A DNA stretch of 64,000 nucleotides, from contig NW_025408669.1 of assembly GCF_020360975.1 (NCBI RefSeq), positions 7,378,001-7,442,000 of the forward strand, written 5' to 3'. The position numbers and the translations under genes are program-made. The number at the start of each line of letters is the position of its first letter. Within the stretch, counting starts at the first letter, position 1. The notes beneath the pieces were generated by a model that ran no database searches, was not told the origin of the DNA, and saw nothing but the letters and a program-made list of their open reading frames with translations. The DNA is from Hirsutella rhossiliensis (Eukaryota; Ascomycota; Sordariomycetes; Hypocreales; Ophiocordycipitaceae). Below, piece after piece: positions 1 through 10,689 of the stretch.

Positions 1-2114
1 CATTGGCCTGTCGACCTCTCGCCCTCCGCTTCTTGTTACGCTCCCTCTTCTCATCATTCTTGCTTGCCTGCTTCTTCGTGACTTCTCGAGTCAAGTGACG
101 TCTCTCCCACAGGCGACGCCGCTCCTCCTGCCGACATCTCGAGGCTTTACACTGATCGCGCTTTTTCCGCAGGTTGGCTACCTTGTCCACGTGGGCCCAG
201 GCCTTGCTGTGTGCCAAATCATACGCGAAGCCGACGGCGGTGAGCTTTTCATTGTCCACACGCTCTTTGCACTCTCGCTTTACCACTTCCTCGACCGACG
301 GCACAGTCTTGTCGCGCTGCCCAGTGACTTTGAGATAGACGACGTAGTTGCCCGCCGGCAGGTCGGGAAGCTCCACGGCGACCGAGCGCTTCATAAAGTA
401 GTTGCCATGGGATCGGACAATGTAGTCCTCGGCACCCGGCATGTCCTGATTATGCAACCGGAAGTGAATTCGAAATGTGTATTGGCCTGCGAGGCCCTTG
501 AAATATCGCCCGTCCAGCTGCGAAAGGGCCAGCACGAGCGGCGAGTCCTTGGTGAGCCGAATATGGAATTTCTCATGGTACTCGGCCTTCCACGGCACGT
601 CGACCCCGATCCATCGCTGACAACATCTCCAGTCCTCGTCCCTGAAGAGCCGAGTCCTGTCGAGGTGGGTAAACTTTTGTAGAAGGTCAGCGTAGGAAAT
701 CCAGAAGACGCTATCGTTGCCGAACTTGTGGTTAAGTTCTTCTTGCACGTTACTGGACCATTCTTTCGACCCATCACTCCACGGACCTTCCCAAATCCCT
801 TTGCGGATCTTACCCCACGGGTTGCGCAGCTTGACAAGCCGTTCTCCCGACTTGAGGGTGCGCGCCTCCAACACGATATAGGCATGGCCCTCTGCGATTC
901 CATCACGCTGGCCATGGCCATACTCAAGCAAACCAGCGGAAAATCCGAATAGGAATTCTTGGTTGACCTTGGACATTTCCTTTTCCCAGAACTCGTCGGT
1001 GTCCAGAATGTCCGACGAGAGCAACTCTGTCGTAACTCCGCCCGATAGGTCCTCTATCGCTTCACCGACGTAGCCCCCATTGAGAGAGGCGTAGTCACCG
1101 TGGGCCTTGGCGTACGCCTTTTCGATCAGTGGAACCCATGTTTCGTCCTGGTTTTTGCACTGGGCAAAGAAGAGAGCCTTTGACCCCGTTTGGTAAGTTC
1201 TCCGGTAAACCTTTTCGACATCTTCGCGGTCAATCTGCTGCAGCAGGTCGCGCTGCATGCTTGGGCAGTCCCAGCAGGGGGACTTGAGATATAGCTTGTC
1301 GTCGACAATGCTGTACACCCAATCCCCATCTCGGAAGAAGACAAAGCCATATATGCCGATTCCTGCGACCGGTCAGTCATGCGCGCGCCAACGGGAGCCG
1401 GTGACATTACGGACTTTCATCATACGCAACACACAATCGCCGCACGCCGTCTTGGACGTTTGCCATGGCGGTCAGTCCAGCCATCAGCCAGCAGTCGCCC
1501 AGGCTGCCCTGCTTGACATCGCCGCCATTGACCTCTTTCATGAAGACGGGCTTGTCAAAGATTTCGTGAACCCGCTTCACAGCTTTTGGCACGGACGCGC
1601 TCGAGCCCAGCAGGTTGGACTGGGTAAGCTCGAACTTTTGGTCGCCTAGGTTATTGAGGCAGTTTCCCTTTTGGTATTTGAGATCCCAATCCTGCATTTG
1701 CCCGTTAGTTGCTGCACAAGATCTTTGTCACGTGGAGAAAGCGCGGCAGAGCGCGTGCGATGGACAGCTCACCAGATCCCAGCCTGGGTCTCTATATCTC
1801 ATGTTGACCCTCTTGCACTCTTGAACAATTTTGAGAACCTTGCGCCGGCACTCGTCGGCGGCGCGCTCATAGCCGTCACTCAAGAGCTCATTGGGCCGAT
1901 CCGAGGCGGCGGGCGCGACGGGGTCAAAGGGAAGAATACAGAGGGCTTTGTGGAAATTGCGACTGGAGAACTTCTTCCAGATGGCGTTGATGGACTTCTG
2001 AGGGGGAACTCTCTTCTTGCGCTTCTTCTTCTGGTTCTGGTCGTTGTCGGTGGTTGGCTGGACTCGAGGGCGCCGCGGGTCCTCGGACTCCTCAGACGAG
2101 CTGTAGCCGTGCAT
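1..2114 (-). CDS. calpain-like cysteine protease (3' end beyond window)
   Basis: Calcium-type cytoplasmic cysteine protease of the calpain family (C2). All three catalytic elements are visible: Cys in GSLGDCWLM, His in GHAYIVLEA and Asn in RNPWGK, plus the family signature EAIEDLSGG. Start at 2114 (MHGYSSSEESE) because an in-frame TAA lies just upstream. The N-terminus is acidic, then Lys-rich. I read two introns: 1692-1772 (GTGAGC donor, CAG acceptor) and about 1363-1414, where only a weak GTCCGT donor restores the expected frame into IYGFVFFRDG. After the protease core comes a domain III-like part ending in a Lys/Arg-rich stretch that stays open to base 1, so the C-terminus is missing from the window. 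Family assignment is secure; substrate is unknown. It could be PalB-like or a general calpain; I cannot separate these. Confidence 0.9.
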
Positions 2115-3784
2115 GTCGACGAAGACAGGATGGAACTGTTATGAGTCTAGATGCTGCTGTTCAAGCCAAGTGGCGGTCGGCAATTTGGCCTTTCGGTGAA
2201 GCAAGGTTGATTCAACGCCAAGCGAGCTTGAGAGAATTCGGGAGGTTCACGATAGAGGAGGCAGTAATAAAGAAAACGAGAGGGATGAGTAGAAAGACCG
2301 GGAACCGAGGCGAAACAAGCCGCGATATAAAGCTTGAGCCCCCTAGCCGCGACGGCCCCTTGTTGGTGGGACAGGGTCTCGGACAAGGGCAAAGTGCCAA
2401 GTCCATCTCAGCACAGCTGACTAGTCGCGGGAGAGGCTGCAAAGATGGTTGGCCGATTCTTGGAGTAGTACACCGACCATGGGATTCACCGACTCGCATC
2501 TGCAGATAAGGTGATGCTCGTCCATCAGGGCCAGATGCAGGCAGTTATTGGCCGACGACGACATGTATTGGAGGGTAGATGTACATGCCCGTCGGCATGT
2601 ACGGATGCGCGGTCCGTGTTGAACGGCACGCTAGCTGAGACGTGTCGATGGCCAAGTAAGGGTCCAGTCGAGTCGGCGGCGGCTTAGCCTTGTGCCTGAA
2701 TGCCGATCGTCCGTGTCCAACTCCACCCCCCTTTTTCGGCGCTTGCGACGAGTCGGAATAGGAGGAGCGCCGCTATTTATTGTTTATTCCTCAATGAGGC
2801 TCTGTGTGGGACGCGGTCAGTGTTGCTTGGTCTTTCTTTGTTGCACTCTGGGGGACAAGGTCAGTTGGGCCAGCTGTTTGGAATCGCGTGGTCAGGGGGA
2901 GGAAACACCCCAATTGTCGAGTGTGAAGCTCGAGACCGCATGGCATCCGCGTCGTGAGAACATGCAGGGTGACGGGTCCATATCCCGCGGCAAGATGGAG
3001 TGCGGTGAGGCCAGAGTGCGGCCAATGCTCACGATTCGACGGTGGTTGGACTGTGCGAAAAGGGGTGTCTTGGCACAGTATGGAGTCGGCTCATGGGCAC
3101 ACACATCACAGTGCCAGCTCCCCAGAATCTCCCAGCGAGGCCCCTGCCACAAGGGCTGAAGCACACCACTCCCTGTACTGTGCAGCGGTCTAGTGGCCCG
3201 TACTGTGATTTATGCAGCTCCAACGACCCCATGGACGGTGAGGTGGATCTCGCTGTGATTTAGGGGTCCAGCGCCGTGACAGCGGGGAGTGAAGCCCCGA
3301 AGCCGCGACCTCTAATCCTGCTGAGTGCAACTAATTGTATTTCCTTTGTACCCGGACTCCGACCCTGATGCTGCCAGAAGCCGTCATTGCTGGCAGAGCT
3401 GAGCATGCAGGATGCAGGCAACAGAGGTGCAATCCAGGCCACGGGCGAAATCGGAGCCGGCTGTTGGGCCACATTGTCGACACGTCCTGCGACGGTGGCG
3501 CCAAGGCCATGGCGGTCGAGACTCTTTAAGGGTCCATGTCGTCGAGACGGAGGAAAAGCAAAGAGGCAAGATGGACCATCGACATCTGCCCGGCGGGAAA
3601 GCGCGGCGACAGCCTTTGATCCTCCACCTCCACTTCTTCCTTTCCTCCGACTCTCTTCCTTGTCGCTGCATCGTGGAATTTGCATTAACTCGGGCTTCAT
3701 CGTCAGCAACGCGACGCCTTGTCCCCAAGCCGCCGGAGCCAACTCGACTCCAGCCTCCACGCGCCCTTGCCACGTCCTGCCTAG
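2115..3784. other. gene-free stretch between calpain and the 4-kb gene
   Basis: No ORF here shows domain-like composition or credible splice structure. The last 250 bases or so are CT-rich and look like the 5' leader of the gene that follows on the + strand. A short upstream exon of that gene may lie here but I could not identify it. Confidence 0.4.
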
Positions 3785-4918
3785 GCAAACAGCATAGGGG
3801 GCCGTCACGCCGCCCGCAGCCCCGACTCGCCGATACGCCGAGTTGAATGGCTGCTGGATTCGAAGCGAGGCGTCTTACGTCCAATCTATCCCAATCTTGA
3901 CCTCTCAAATGGCCGAAAAATCGACACCCACGCTCGTGGCACCATCGGCCGCATCGACCCGCCACCGAGCTTCCAGCACACTGGACAGCCCGAGTCCCTG
4001 GATGATGTGCTCAAGCAGGCGTTGTCGCTCGAGACGCGCTTCGAGGTGCCCCTTCCTCCCACGCTCAGAAGAGCCTGCCGCAAAAACACCACATTGAGTG
4101 TGGACAACCTGGGCCCTGGTGGCAACCCACCTTCTGCATATGAGTCGTGCAAGCGCCGTCGAATCCAGCCCGACGAGACAGACATGGACTCGGACGACCA
4201 TCAGCGCCAGGCTACCCCGGCCGCCAGCCAGGCAGAGGCTCAACAGCCATGCGACACCTCCTCGTCTGGTCGCGGCAGCTCGGCTACATGGACGCATCTC
4301 GTCGAGACTGCCAAGGCTTCAACGAGAACGTCTTTGTTTACGACTCCAAGTGTATGTCGAGCAACCGTGTGCTTACTGCCGTGCCTCATGCAGGAGAATA
4401 CCCCTTCCCGCTGCAACAGCCCGGCTGACGTGGCACTGCAGGCGACCAGCAGCAAGAGCCCGGGAGATGCTGAGGACGACACGAAAGCCCCGTCCAACCT
4501 TTCGCACCAAGGAGTCTCCACCGACAATCAAGACTCTCGCAACCCTCCCCTCGATTCGGCCACGACCTCGTCGGCATTCGCAGCCAAGCTGGCTCGATAC
4601 TCGACGGATTCGATGGCTGTGCCTAGCAAACTTTCCGTGGATGACTCTTCCTCACATTCGCTCATGGATGACTTTAACAGCGTATCCGTGTCCATGAAAT
4701 CGGGCTCCTGGGCCACATTTGAATGGACAAGACCGTGGAAACGGAATATTATTTACGAACTGGGCGCCTGGCTCTGTCCGCATTGCGAGCGCGAACTGAC
4801 GCAGGCTGAGGGTTTAGCCGACTCGTTTGAGAGGATGCCGGGCTTTCCCATCCAGCAGAGAAAGTGCCTAAACTGCAGAAAACAAGAGTTTTGCAAGATA
4901 TTTGAGTGTTTTCTTTAG
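3785..4918 (+). CDS. unrecognised protein with C-terminal CxxC...CxxC pair; start unresolved
   Basis: The coding frame is open from the codon after a stop at 3782-3784 to the stop at 4916-4918, but it has no ATG before a plausible start. The text SLDDVLKQALSLETRFEV around 3995-4050 already looks like real protein. The true start is therefore probably in an upstream exon, or at the well-placed ATGs at 3847 or 3909, which are in other frames and would need a small intron. The middle is Ser/Thr-rich and disordered-looking. The C-terminus is ordered and aromatic, with CPHC, then CLNC about 30 residues later, then a further Cys pair near the end, suggesting a small zinc-binding fold. A GTATGT...CAG segment at 4352-4393 could be a 42-nt in-frame intron. 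I do not recognise the family. Confidence 0.5.
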   Translation, partial: ANSIGGRHAARSPDSPIRRVEWLLDSKRGVLRPIYPNLDLSNGRKIDTHARGTIGRIDPPPSFQHTGQPESLDDVLKQALSLETRFEVPLPPTLRRACRKNTTLSVDNLGPGGNPPSAYESCKRRRIQPDETDMDSDDHQRQATPAASQAEAQQPCDTSSSGRGSSATWTHLVETAKASTRTSLFTTPSVCRATVCLLPCLMQENTPSRCNSPADVALQATSSKSPGDAEDDTKAPSNLSHQGVSTDNQDSRNPPLDSATTSSAFAAKLARYSTDSMAVPSKLSVDDSSSHSLMDDFNSVSVSMKSGSWATFEWTRPWKRNIIYELGAWLCPHCERELTQAEGLADSFERMPGFPIQQRKCLNCRKQEFCKIFECFL

Positions 4919-5019
4919 GTCCTGTGGTGCAAGGCTCGAGGATGGACAATGTCTGATGAGGGACAGTCAAGAGCCATAACAGCGGACAAGTTGCTAGCGA
5001 ATAGCCGCTTCTAACAGAG

Positions 5020-6260
5020 TCAGTTTTCAGTCCTCAGTGGTGGCTCCTGAGGGCATGACTCGTGTCCGTTACTGTCAAGTCCGCTTTCTTCTGCCGTGGT
5101 GAGCCCCTGACGATGCCTCTTCTCGATTCGCCTTCTCCAGGGCCGATAGACAAGGACGGAACCAAGCCCGACGAGGACGAAAAGGCCACAAATGCTGCCA
5201 CCGACAATCTCAAAGTGGTCAGTCAAGGCCGAAAATCCGTGCCAGAAAGCGCCGCGGGGACTGGCAATGTTTTGCACCAGGGACAAGACTTGGACGATGC
5301 CGATGAAGGCAGAGACGGCAATGGTGATGGCTGTCAAGACAATGGAGTAGTAGAGGGCGGCAACGGGGTCGCGGGAAAAGGACTTTGACGTGTAGAGGGC
5401 CATCATGGATGCGCCGTCGGTCGTGTCTACCAGGCACATTCCCGCTGCGAGGTCTCGATGAGCGGATTGGCGTAACTGAAGCCAGGGGCAGTGGACTCAC
5501 CGGTGAAGAGAATGGGAAAGACGAGGATAAGCCAGATACTCGTTCCCTTGGTGGCCTGGACGCTTGCGAGGGCGAGGATGGCGACTTCGGACGAGGTGTC
5601 GAAGCCCAGGCCGAAGACCAGGCCGAGCGGCCACATTTTCCAGGGCCGATCAATGGTTCTGAAGAGGAGGGCGGCGAGGCGGCCGAGGAATCCCGTGGCC
5701 GGGAGCTGGAACTGCGCCATGGCGGCATCGGCCGAGGCGTCAGCGTCGGCTTCCGGGCCGCCACGTCTACGCTCATCGAGGATGGCCCGCAGTCGTTTGA
5801 CCAGCTTATACAGCACCCACCCATTGGCGAGGCACAGGACGATGAGAAAGGCAGCACTGACGGCGGTGCCGATGATGTTGCCCACGCGGGCAAAGTCCTG
5901 GAACCGGTCCTTGAGAGCCCCCGTAGTGGCGGCCACGACGATGCAAGTGACGATGACGACGGTGCTGTGCCCGAGGCTGAAAAAGGTGCCGACAGTGGCC
6001 GGGCGCTGGTCGGCGGCGATGAGGCGGCGGGTCATCAGGTCAATGGCGGAAATATGGTCGGCATCGAGGCCGTGTCGGAGGCCGAGCGTGTAGGACAGCA
6101 CGGCGGCGGAGACGAGGGCCGGGTGCTGGCTGAGGACGGCGGCGGCGATGACGGCCCAGACGAGGAGGTTGACGAGGATGAGCACGGCGATGATGGCGAT
6201 GCTGTTGGTGGGGATGCCGCGCAGACACCGGGGCTTTGCGGGGAGCTTGATGCGGCCCAT
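5020..6260 (-). CDS. NiCoT-family nickel/cobalt transporter
   Basis: Membrane permease that imports Ni2+ and/or Co2+, similar in type to fission yeast Nic1; Ni is needed for urease in fungi. The spliced protein is about 394 aa. It has the family signature HX4DH (HGLDADHI) in the second helix, LGHSTVV, GLGFDTSSEVA and FPILFTAGMCLVDT, and roughly eight hydrophobic segments. Two exons: the intron at 5445-5500 has a GTGAGT donor and CAG acceptor, and splicing rebuilds the conserved FTAGMCLVDTTDG exactly. Start at 6260 (MGRIKLP) precedes the first membrane helix directly. A hydrophilic, Asp/Ala-rich loop lies mid-protein, as usual in eukaryotic members. The C-terminal tail is short and polar. Metal preference cannot be read from sequence. 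Confidence 0.93.
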
Positions 6261-7495
6261 GGTTGTTCACCTGCTTCTTTGGCTCAAGAGACGACGTAGT
6301 CGAAAGCCTGCGCATCGGAGAATGGGAGAAAGGGGGTTATCCCCCCTCCCCGTGATGGCGGATCAATGGTGGTGAGGGGGATGATGGGACGGCCAGAGAT
6401 AAGAGCCGTCTATGCATGAGTGGCTGCTTGTACGTAAGCGCTGTAGCTGCTGGGATGCAGGATACGCCAAAGGGCAGTGTTTGAGAGTCTCATGGGACTC
6501 ACGATATGATATGCCGGTAAGGCTCAGTCGGACCGCATTTTACTGTATGTCCCAGCACCTGCAATTGTTTTATTTATTTATTGCTCTCCAGCTCTCGACA
6601 GGACATTATGTGCCCGCACCCAAGTCACTTAGGGTAACCGAGAAAACGACGGTGACATGTTACAACCCATGAGAAGCTCCGATAAGCATGTCGTCTTCTG
6701 GCAGGTGCTCTGCTTCAAGATTGGGAGTGTGGGGAGCCCGGGGCAGCGCCGTCGCCGTCGACAGTGGGTCTATGCACTGTAGTTCGTCAGCCCGCCCGCC
6801 GCTGCAGGCCCCACCAACAGGGAACAGGCCTGTCGATGATTTCATCCGTCGACCCCATGTTTGCCAACTTCGAGTCTTTCCAAAATCATCGGCCAGACCA
6901 TCGACAAATCATGACACTTGGCAAGAGCCTCGACGGTGAGCTTCCTCTTTCTTCCCACCGTATTTCCCTCTCTGCTGCCCATTGTCGAGTGCCGTGCCCA
7001 TTCTCTTCTGTACCTACGCTTCTTCCTCTTGATGCCTTCACCACGCCGGCATTGCTGATTGCTAACAACCAGCTCAGCTGTCTTGAACCCGTTCCATATT
7101 CGCGACCACAGCTTCTGCCAATCGGTAGCAATTGGCTGCAGGTACACCTTTGCCAGAGAAAAACTATCGACTTTCCGCCGTCCTGCAACCGGCACACCGA
7201 GAAGGCTGGCCTAGACGAGAAGCAAGTCGGCCCCATCGCGGAGATGTACCGCATGGCGGCCTTCTTTTGTCGTAGGGTTGTGGTTCTCAAAAGCGAGCTT
7301 TCAAGGGCAAGCAGAGCCTTCCAGTGTCGTGAACCGATGGGACTGCCTGTCGTCCCCTGGTCTCCCTGCGGAACCTAGAACTGCAAGACATCCAGGTACG
7401 CGTCAGGACGCTCGCAATTGGCCCATCTCTCCCAGGAGAATGAAGATGCAATGCCTCGATGACCTTTGTCCGGCTTGACCTATTCACACGTTAAA
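6261..7495. other. gene-free stretch upstream of the Ni/Co transporter
   Basis: Promoter side of the transporter followed by sequence without a convincing gene. The longest ORF (6764-7378, +) reads like chance sequence, though short pieces around 6860-6930 have protein-like composition. No transposon features seen. Confidence 0.35.
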
Positions 7496-7760
7496 TCAAC
7501 ACGTCAAGTCTCCATTTAGGAACGAAACAGACATACCGATACGATGCATGTCCCATCCGTCGTCCATAGAGGGGAGGTCGTAGCCGACGTGCATAACATT
7601 GCAGACGTCGAAGCCGCTCCATAACGCCAGCTGCGACAAGAACGGGCGCTTTCCCTGATCAGAACGCTCGCTCCGGAGCCCTCGCCTTTCCACTTGTCCT
7701 CCCGCTTGACCCCGACGGCCTTGTCGTCGCGCTGACTCCCAACCTTCCACGCCAGCAAGT
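7496..7760 (-). pseudogene. relic of a Ded1-type DEAD-box helicase, C-terminal part (copy 1)
   Basis: Read on the minus strand, different frames give successive pieces of helicase motifs IV-VI: RAF, a stop, then SGKAPVLVAAGV in one frame, and after a frameshift GFDVCNVMHVGYDLPSMDD and HRIG in another. In living Ded1-type helicases this reads RSG-x-PVLVAT...RGLDI-x-NVMHVINYDLP...DEYVHRIGR. The fragment has a stop and at least one frameshift. Directly after HRIG comes GTATGTCTGT, which looks like a preserved intron donor, so the copy came from genomic DNA rather than mRNA. No intact helicase can be read from it. Confidence 0.65.
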
Positions 7761-8264
7761 GATTGAAAGGTCCCGAGAGAGTTGATATAAAAGGGAATGG
7801 TGTCGCCTTTAGGGTATTATATTAGCAAGACGTACGCGTTCACCGCTTTCGCCTCGGTGATCAGGGGGCCTCTCACCGAGTCAAGAACATGGCCCTTTTC
7901 TGAGATGGTGGATTCTCCCTTGAGTTAGACGCTTCGTGGGTCATCACCGAGTCCAAAGGGAGCCTTCTCATCATGGATCAAACTGAGCAATCCCAACTAG
8001 GAGTCCTCGATGCGAACGCATCCTGGCCATGTCCGAGTTGCTCCCCACCCAGCAACTCTCCCACGCGCGCGGCCCGCCTGACGACCTGAATTGATGGTGC
8101 ATTCCATCAGAGTTGCCTGCTCTTGGCGCCATATAACAAATTGTCCACGGAAACGTGTGTCAGTGTGCTGCAGTACGGTTTGTCAGGACAGACTGTCCTA
8201 TCGCTCGGGCTGCTTTCCTCCAAGAGAAAAGTTGGCGTCAGAGCGATTGACCTGTTGCCGTGTT

Positions 8265-8470
8265 CAATTAGCATATAAAGTCTCCGCGTTTATGATGGAC
8301 AGACATACAGATATCATGCATATACTCTTCGATAGCTCTATATCCATGAAGGGGAGATTGTAGTTGACGACGTGCATGATGTTGCGAACGTCGATGCCAC
8401 GCGCCATGACGCAGTGACAACAAGAACAGGCTCCTTGCCCAATTGGAGGATACGTCAGCAGTTGGCATCC
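8265..8470 (-). pseudogene. relic of a Ded1-type DEAD-box helicase, C-terminal part (copy 2)
   Basis: Second decayed copy in the same orientation, about 0.7 kb from the first. Pieces in different frames read PVLVVTA, ARGIDVRNIMHVVNYNLPF and IEEYMHDI, matching the motif V-VI region of Ded1-like helicases. The donor-like GTATGTCTGT occurs at the same position as in copy 1, so both copies share an ancestor that had an intron there. Stops interrupt all frames. Sequence between the copies and beyond is too diverged for me to read. Confidence 0.6.
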
Positions 8471-9373
8471 GGAGCTGCGTCTTTAAGAGCCAGACGGCCC
8501 AGCTGCTCGACTCGAGGGATTCAAAGGCGGGATCTTGCTGCTGATGCCGTAGCGACTAGGAGAGTTGCCGTGAGCATCTTCCTGCTCGAGCAAGCCGATG
8601 GGCGAGGGGATTCTCCCCGTAAACGGAAGAAGCCGACGACGGACAGATGCATAAAGCTTTGAAGAAAAGAAAAACGAGTCCCGAGAGGGGAGGGCGACGA
8701 AGCGCGGGTACGCGAGCGTAGAGAAGAAAGGAAGAGGGGGGAGGAAGAAAAAGGGCCGAGGAGACTTCTGAAGCCACAAGGATATTACGAACGGCTGCCG
8801 TAAACCACTGGCTGCTGCAGATTAATGGGAGAGGCCTTCGTGAGTCTCTGACAGGTGAAGGGCATGCCTGCAGCACATCTGCCACTGCGTCGTAGTGAGA
8901 GCTGGGCCTCGAAAAGGAATGTTGGGCGAACCGGACCCTCGCAGGCAAGGGGGCCAGCACATCCAGTGTTGTGTCATGCGGCTCGGAGAAAACGCCGACA
9001 GCTAGGCGGTATTACAAGGGCTTCTCATCCCACGGGCCGATGCATCGTAACGACGCGTATGAAAATTTCTAGCTGGTGCAGCCACCCCCCCTCGTGCCAG
9101 TGTCGTGGGGATTGTCACGGCTGCGCCCAAGCGGTGCGTGTTGAGCAGACCTGTCCTGGTTCGAGCCTCCAAAGGGACAACGGCAATCGCGCGTTCCAAG
9201 ACGAGCAAGACGAGACTTGAATCAAGGGCAAGTCGCGTCGTGACCATCCATAACGCATTAGCTCTGTTCTCAGCTGCTTTCCATGTACATGTGTTGGCTG
9301 GCTGCTTTCCCCTGCTGGCAAGGGCCGCGCGAGAACTCGCCCGAGGAACAGCAGGACTCAAGCTCACCATTGG
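8471..9373. other. gene-free stretch; probable 3' flank of the Ldh_2 gene
   Basis: Short overlapping ORFs on both strands with no recognisable domain. The part next to 9374 is the 3' flank of the minus-strand oxidoreductase gene. A B-box-like GGTTCGAGCC at about 9159 has no matching A box or cloverleaf. Confidence 0.35.
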
Positions 9374-10489
9374 CTAGCTCATCGTCTTCAGCGGCTCGGC
9401 GGAAACGCGCGCGGCCTCTTGGTTCAGCGCGTCAATCTCAGCCTGCACCAGGGGAATGCCAGACCGCTCACGCTCGCGCTGAGCCAGGTGCTCCAACTCG
9501 CCGGGGAAGTAAATGCGATCGACGCCGGCAGCGGGCTCGCAGTTGACGACGCGGTCGTACAAGTGGCGCATGCGGGCTCTGAAATCCTCGGCCGACATGA
9601 ACAAGTCGGGTTTGATGGCGACGAGAAAGTGGCCCACGTCGGCCGGGCGGCTGGGGTCGTAGGGGTTTGTGACGTCGCCGGCAAAGGCAGAGCCAGACAG
9701 GACGCCCGAGAAGACGTCCATCATCAGGCTCAGGGCGCTGCCTTTGGGGCCTCCCATGGGCAGCATGACGCCGGCGAGGGCCTCGGTGGGATCCTCGGTG
9801 GGACGGCCCTGCGCGTCGAGGGCCCAGCCGGGGGGTATGCGCTCGTCGCGCCGTTGGGCCTTGTAGACCTTGCCCCTGGCCGCCACCGACGGGGCCATGT
9901 CGAGGATAAAGTCGGGGCCCCCGTCGCCGCCGCCGCCGCCGGGCGCCCCGCAGGCGATGGGCGAGACGCCGAGGAGCTTGGAGCGGCCACCCCATGGCGG
10001 CATGGCGGGACTGGAGTTGGTAAAGACGAGGCTCATCATGCCAGAATCGAGAGCCTGTTGTACAAGCCAAGCGCTCATGCCAAAGTGATTCGAGTGTTTG
10101 ACAACGGCGAGGCCGATGCCGTAGACTCGGGCAGCCTCAATGGCCGCCGCCATGCCGGCGTGGGCCGCCACAAAGCCGAAGCCATTTTTGCCGTCGACCT
10201 GGGCCACAACCGGGGTTACCTGCTTGACCTCCGGGATGGCTGCCGGATCCAGCACGCCCTGACGGATGCGGCGACAATACGAAGGGACGCGGTTGATGCC
10301 ATGCGTGTCCACGCCGCGCAGGTCGGCGGCCGTCAGGCACCGGGCCACCAGCGCCGCGTGCTCGGCCGACACGCCGTTGCCCCGGAGGGTGTCTTGGACC
10401 AGCCGGCGGGCCTCGGGAGCGGCGACGTGGATCCGGGGCGGCTCGTGTTCGGCGCCGTTGTCGTCGGTTTGGGGGGCGGCCGAGGTCAT
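9374..10489 (-). CDS. malate/L-lactate dehydrogenase family (Ldh_2) oxidoreductase
   Basis: NAD(P)-dependent 2-hydroxyacid or imine oxidoreductase of the Ldh_2 superfamily (malate/lactate, ureidoglycolate and delta-1-piperideine-2-carboxylate reductase types), probably cytosolic. It is one uninterrupted 371-aa ORF, the usual family length. Visible family features are DLRGVDTHGINR near residue 60, the conserved SNHFG with the catalytic His near residue 135, TNSSPAMPPWGG near 160, and GGPKGSALSLMMD near 245. No signal peptide or membrane segment. Start at 10489 is the first ATG of the frame and follows a CT/AG-rich leader. The protein ends in TMS with no peroxisomal signal. It lies 200 bp downstream of the thioesterase gene on the same strand; no functional link is implied. 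Substrate is not predictable from motifs alone. Confidence 0.9.
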   Translation of the reverse strand: MTSAAPQTDDNGAEHEPPRIHVAAPEARRLVQDTLRGNGVSAEHAALVARCLTAADLRGVDTHGINRVPSYCRRIRQGVLDPAAIPEVKQVTPVVAQVDGKNGFGFVAAHAGMAAAIEAARVYGIGLAVVKHSNHFGMSAWLVQQALDSGMMSLVFTNSSPAMPPWGGRSKLLGVSPIACGAPGGGGGDGGPDFILDMAPSVAARGKVYKAQRRDERIPPGWALDAQGRPTEDPTEALAGVMLPMGGPKGSALSLMMDVFSGVLSGSAFAGDVTNPYDPSRPADVGHFLVAIKPDLFMSAEDFRARMRHLYDRVVNCEPAAGVDRIYFPGELEHLAQRERERSGIPLVQAEIDALNQEAARVSAEPLKTMS

Positions 10490-10689
10490 TGCTGAGAGCT
10501 AGTTGGAGGAGGGAGCTGAAGAGCTTAAGGGAATTGCGGAGAAAAAGAGATGCCTGAACAAGAAGAGGGAAAGAGGAGGAGGAAAGAGCGCATGCATGCG
10601 GGGATTGATTATCCGACGACCGGCCGTCCCGTGACTCGGCCAATTCTCCGACTTGCCTCCAGCACCAACAAGCCATCATCGCCAGTCCG

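Noticed and set aside
5385..6299. 304-codon + ORF
   Set aside because: Antisense of the NiCoT transporter; Asp/Gly/Glu-rich shadow.
9159..9168. B-box-like GGTTCGAGCC
   Set aside because: No A box or cloverleaf around it; the same word at 22260 is inside an ORF.
9419..10495. 358-codon + strand ORF
   Set aside because: Antisense of the Ldh_2 oxidoreductase, which has clear family motifs on the minus strand.
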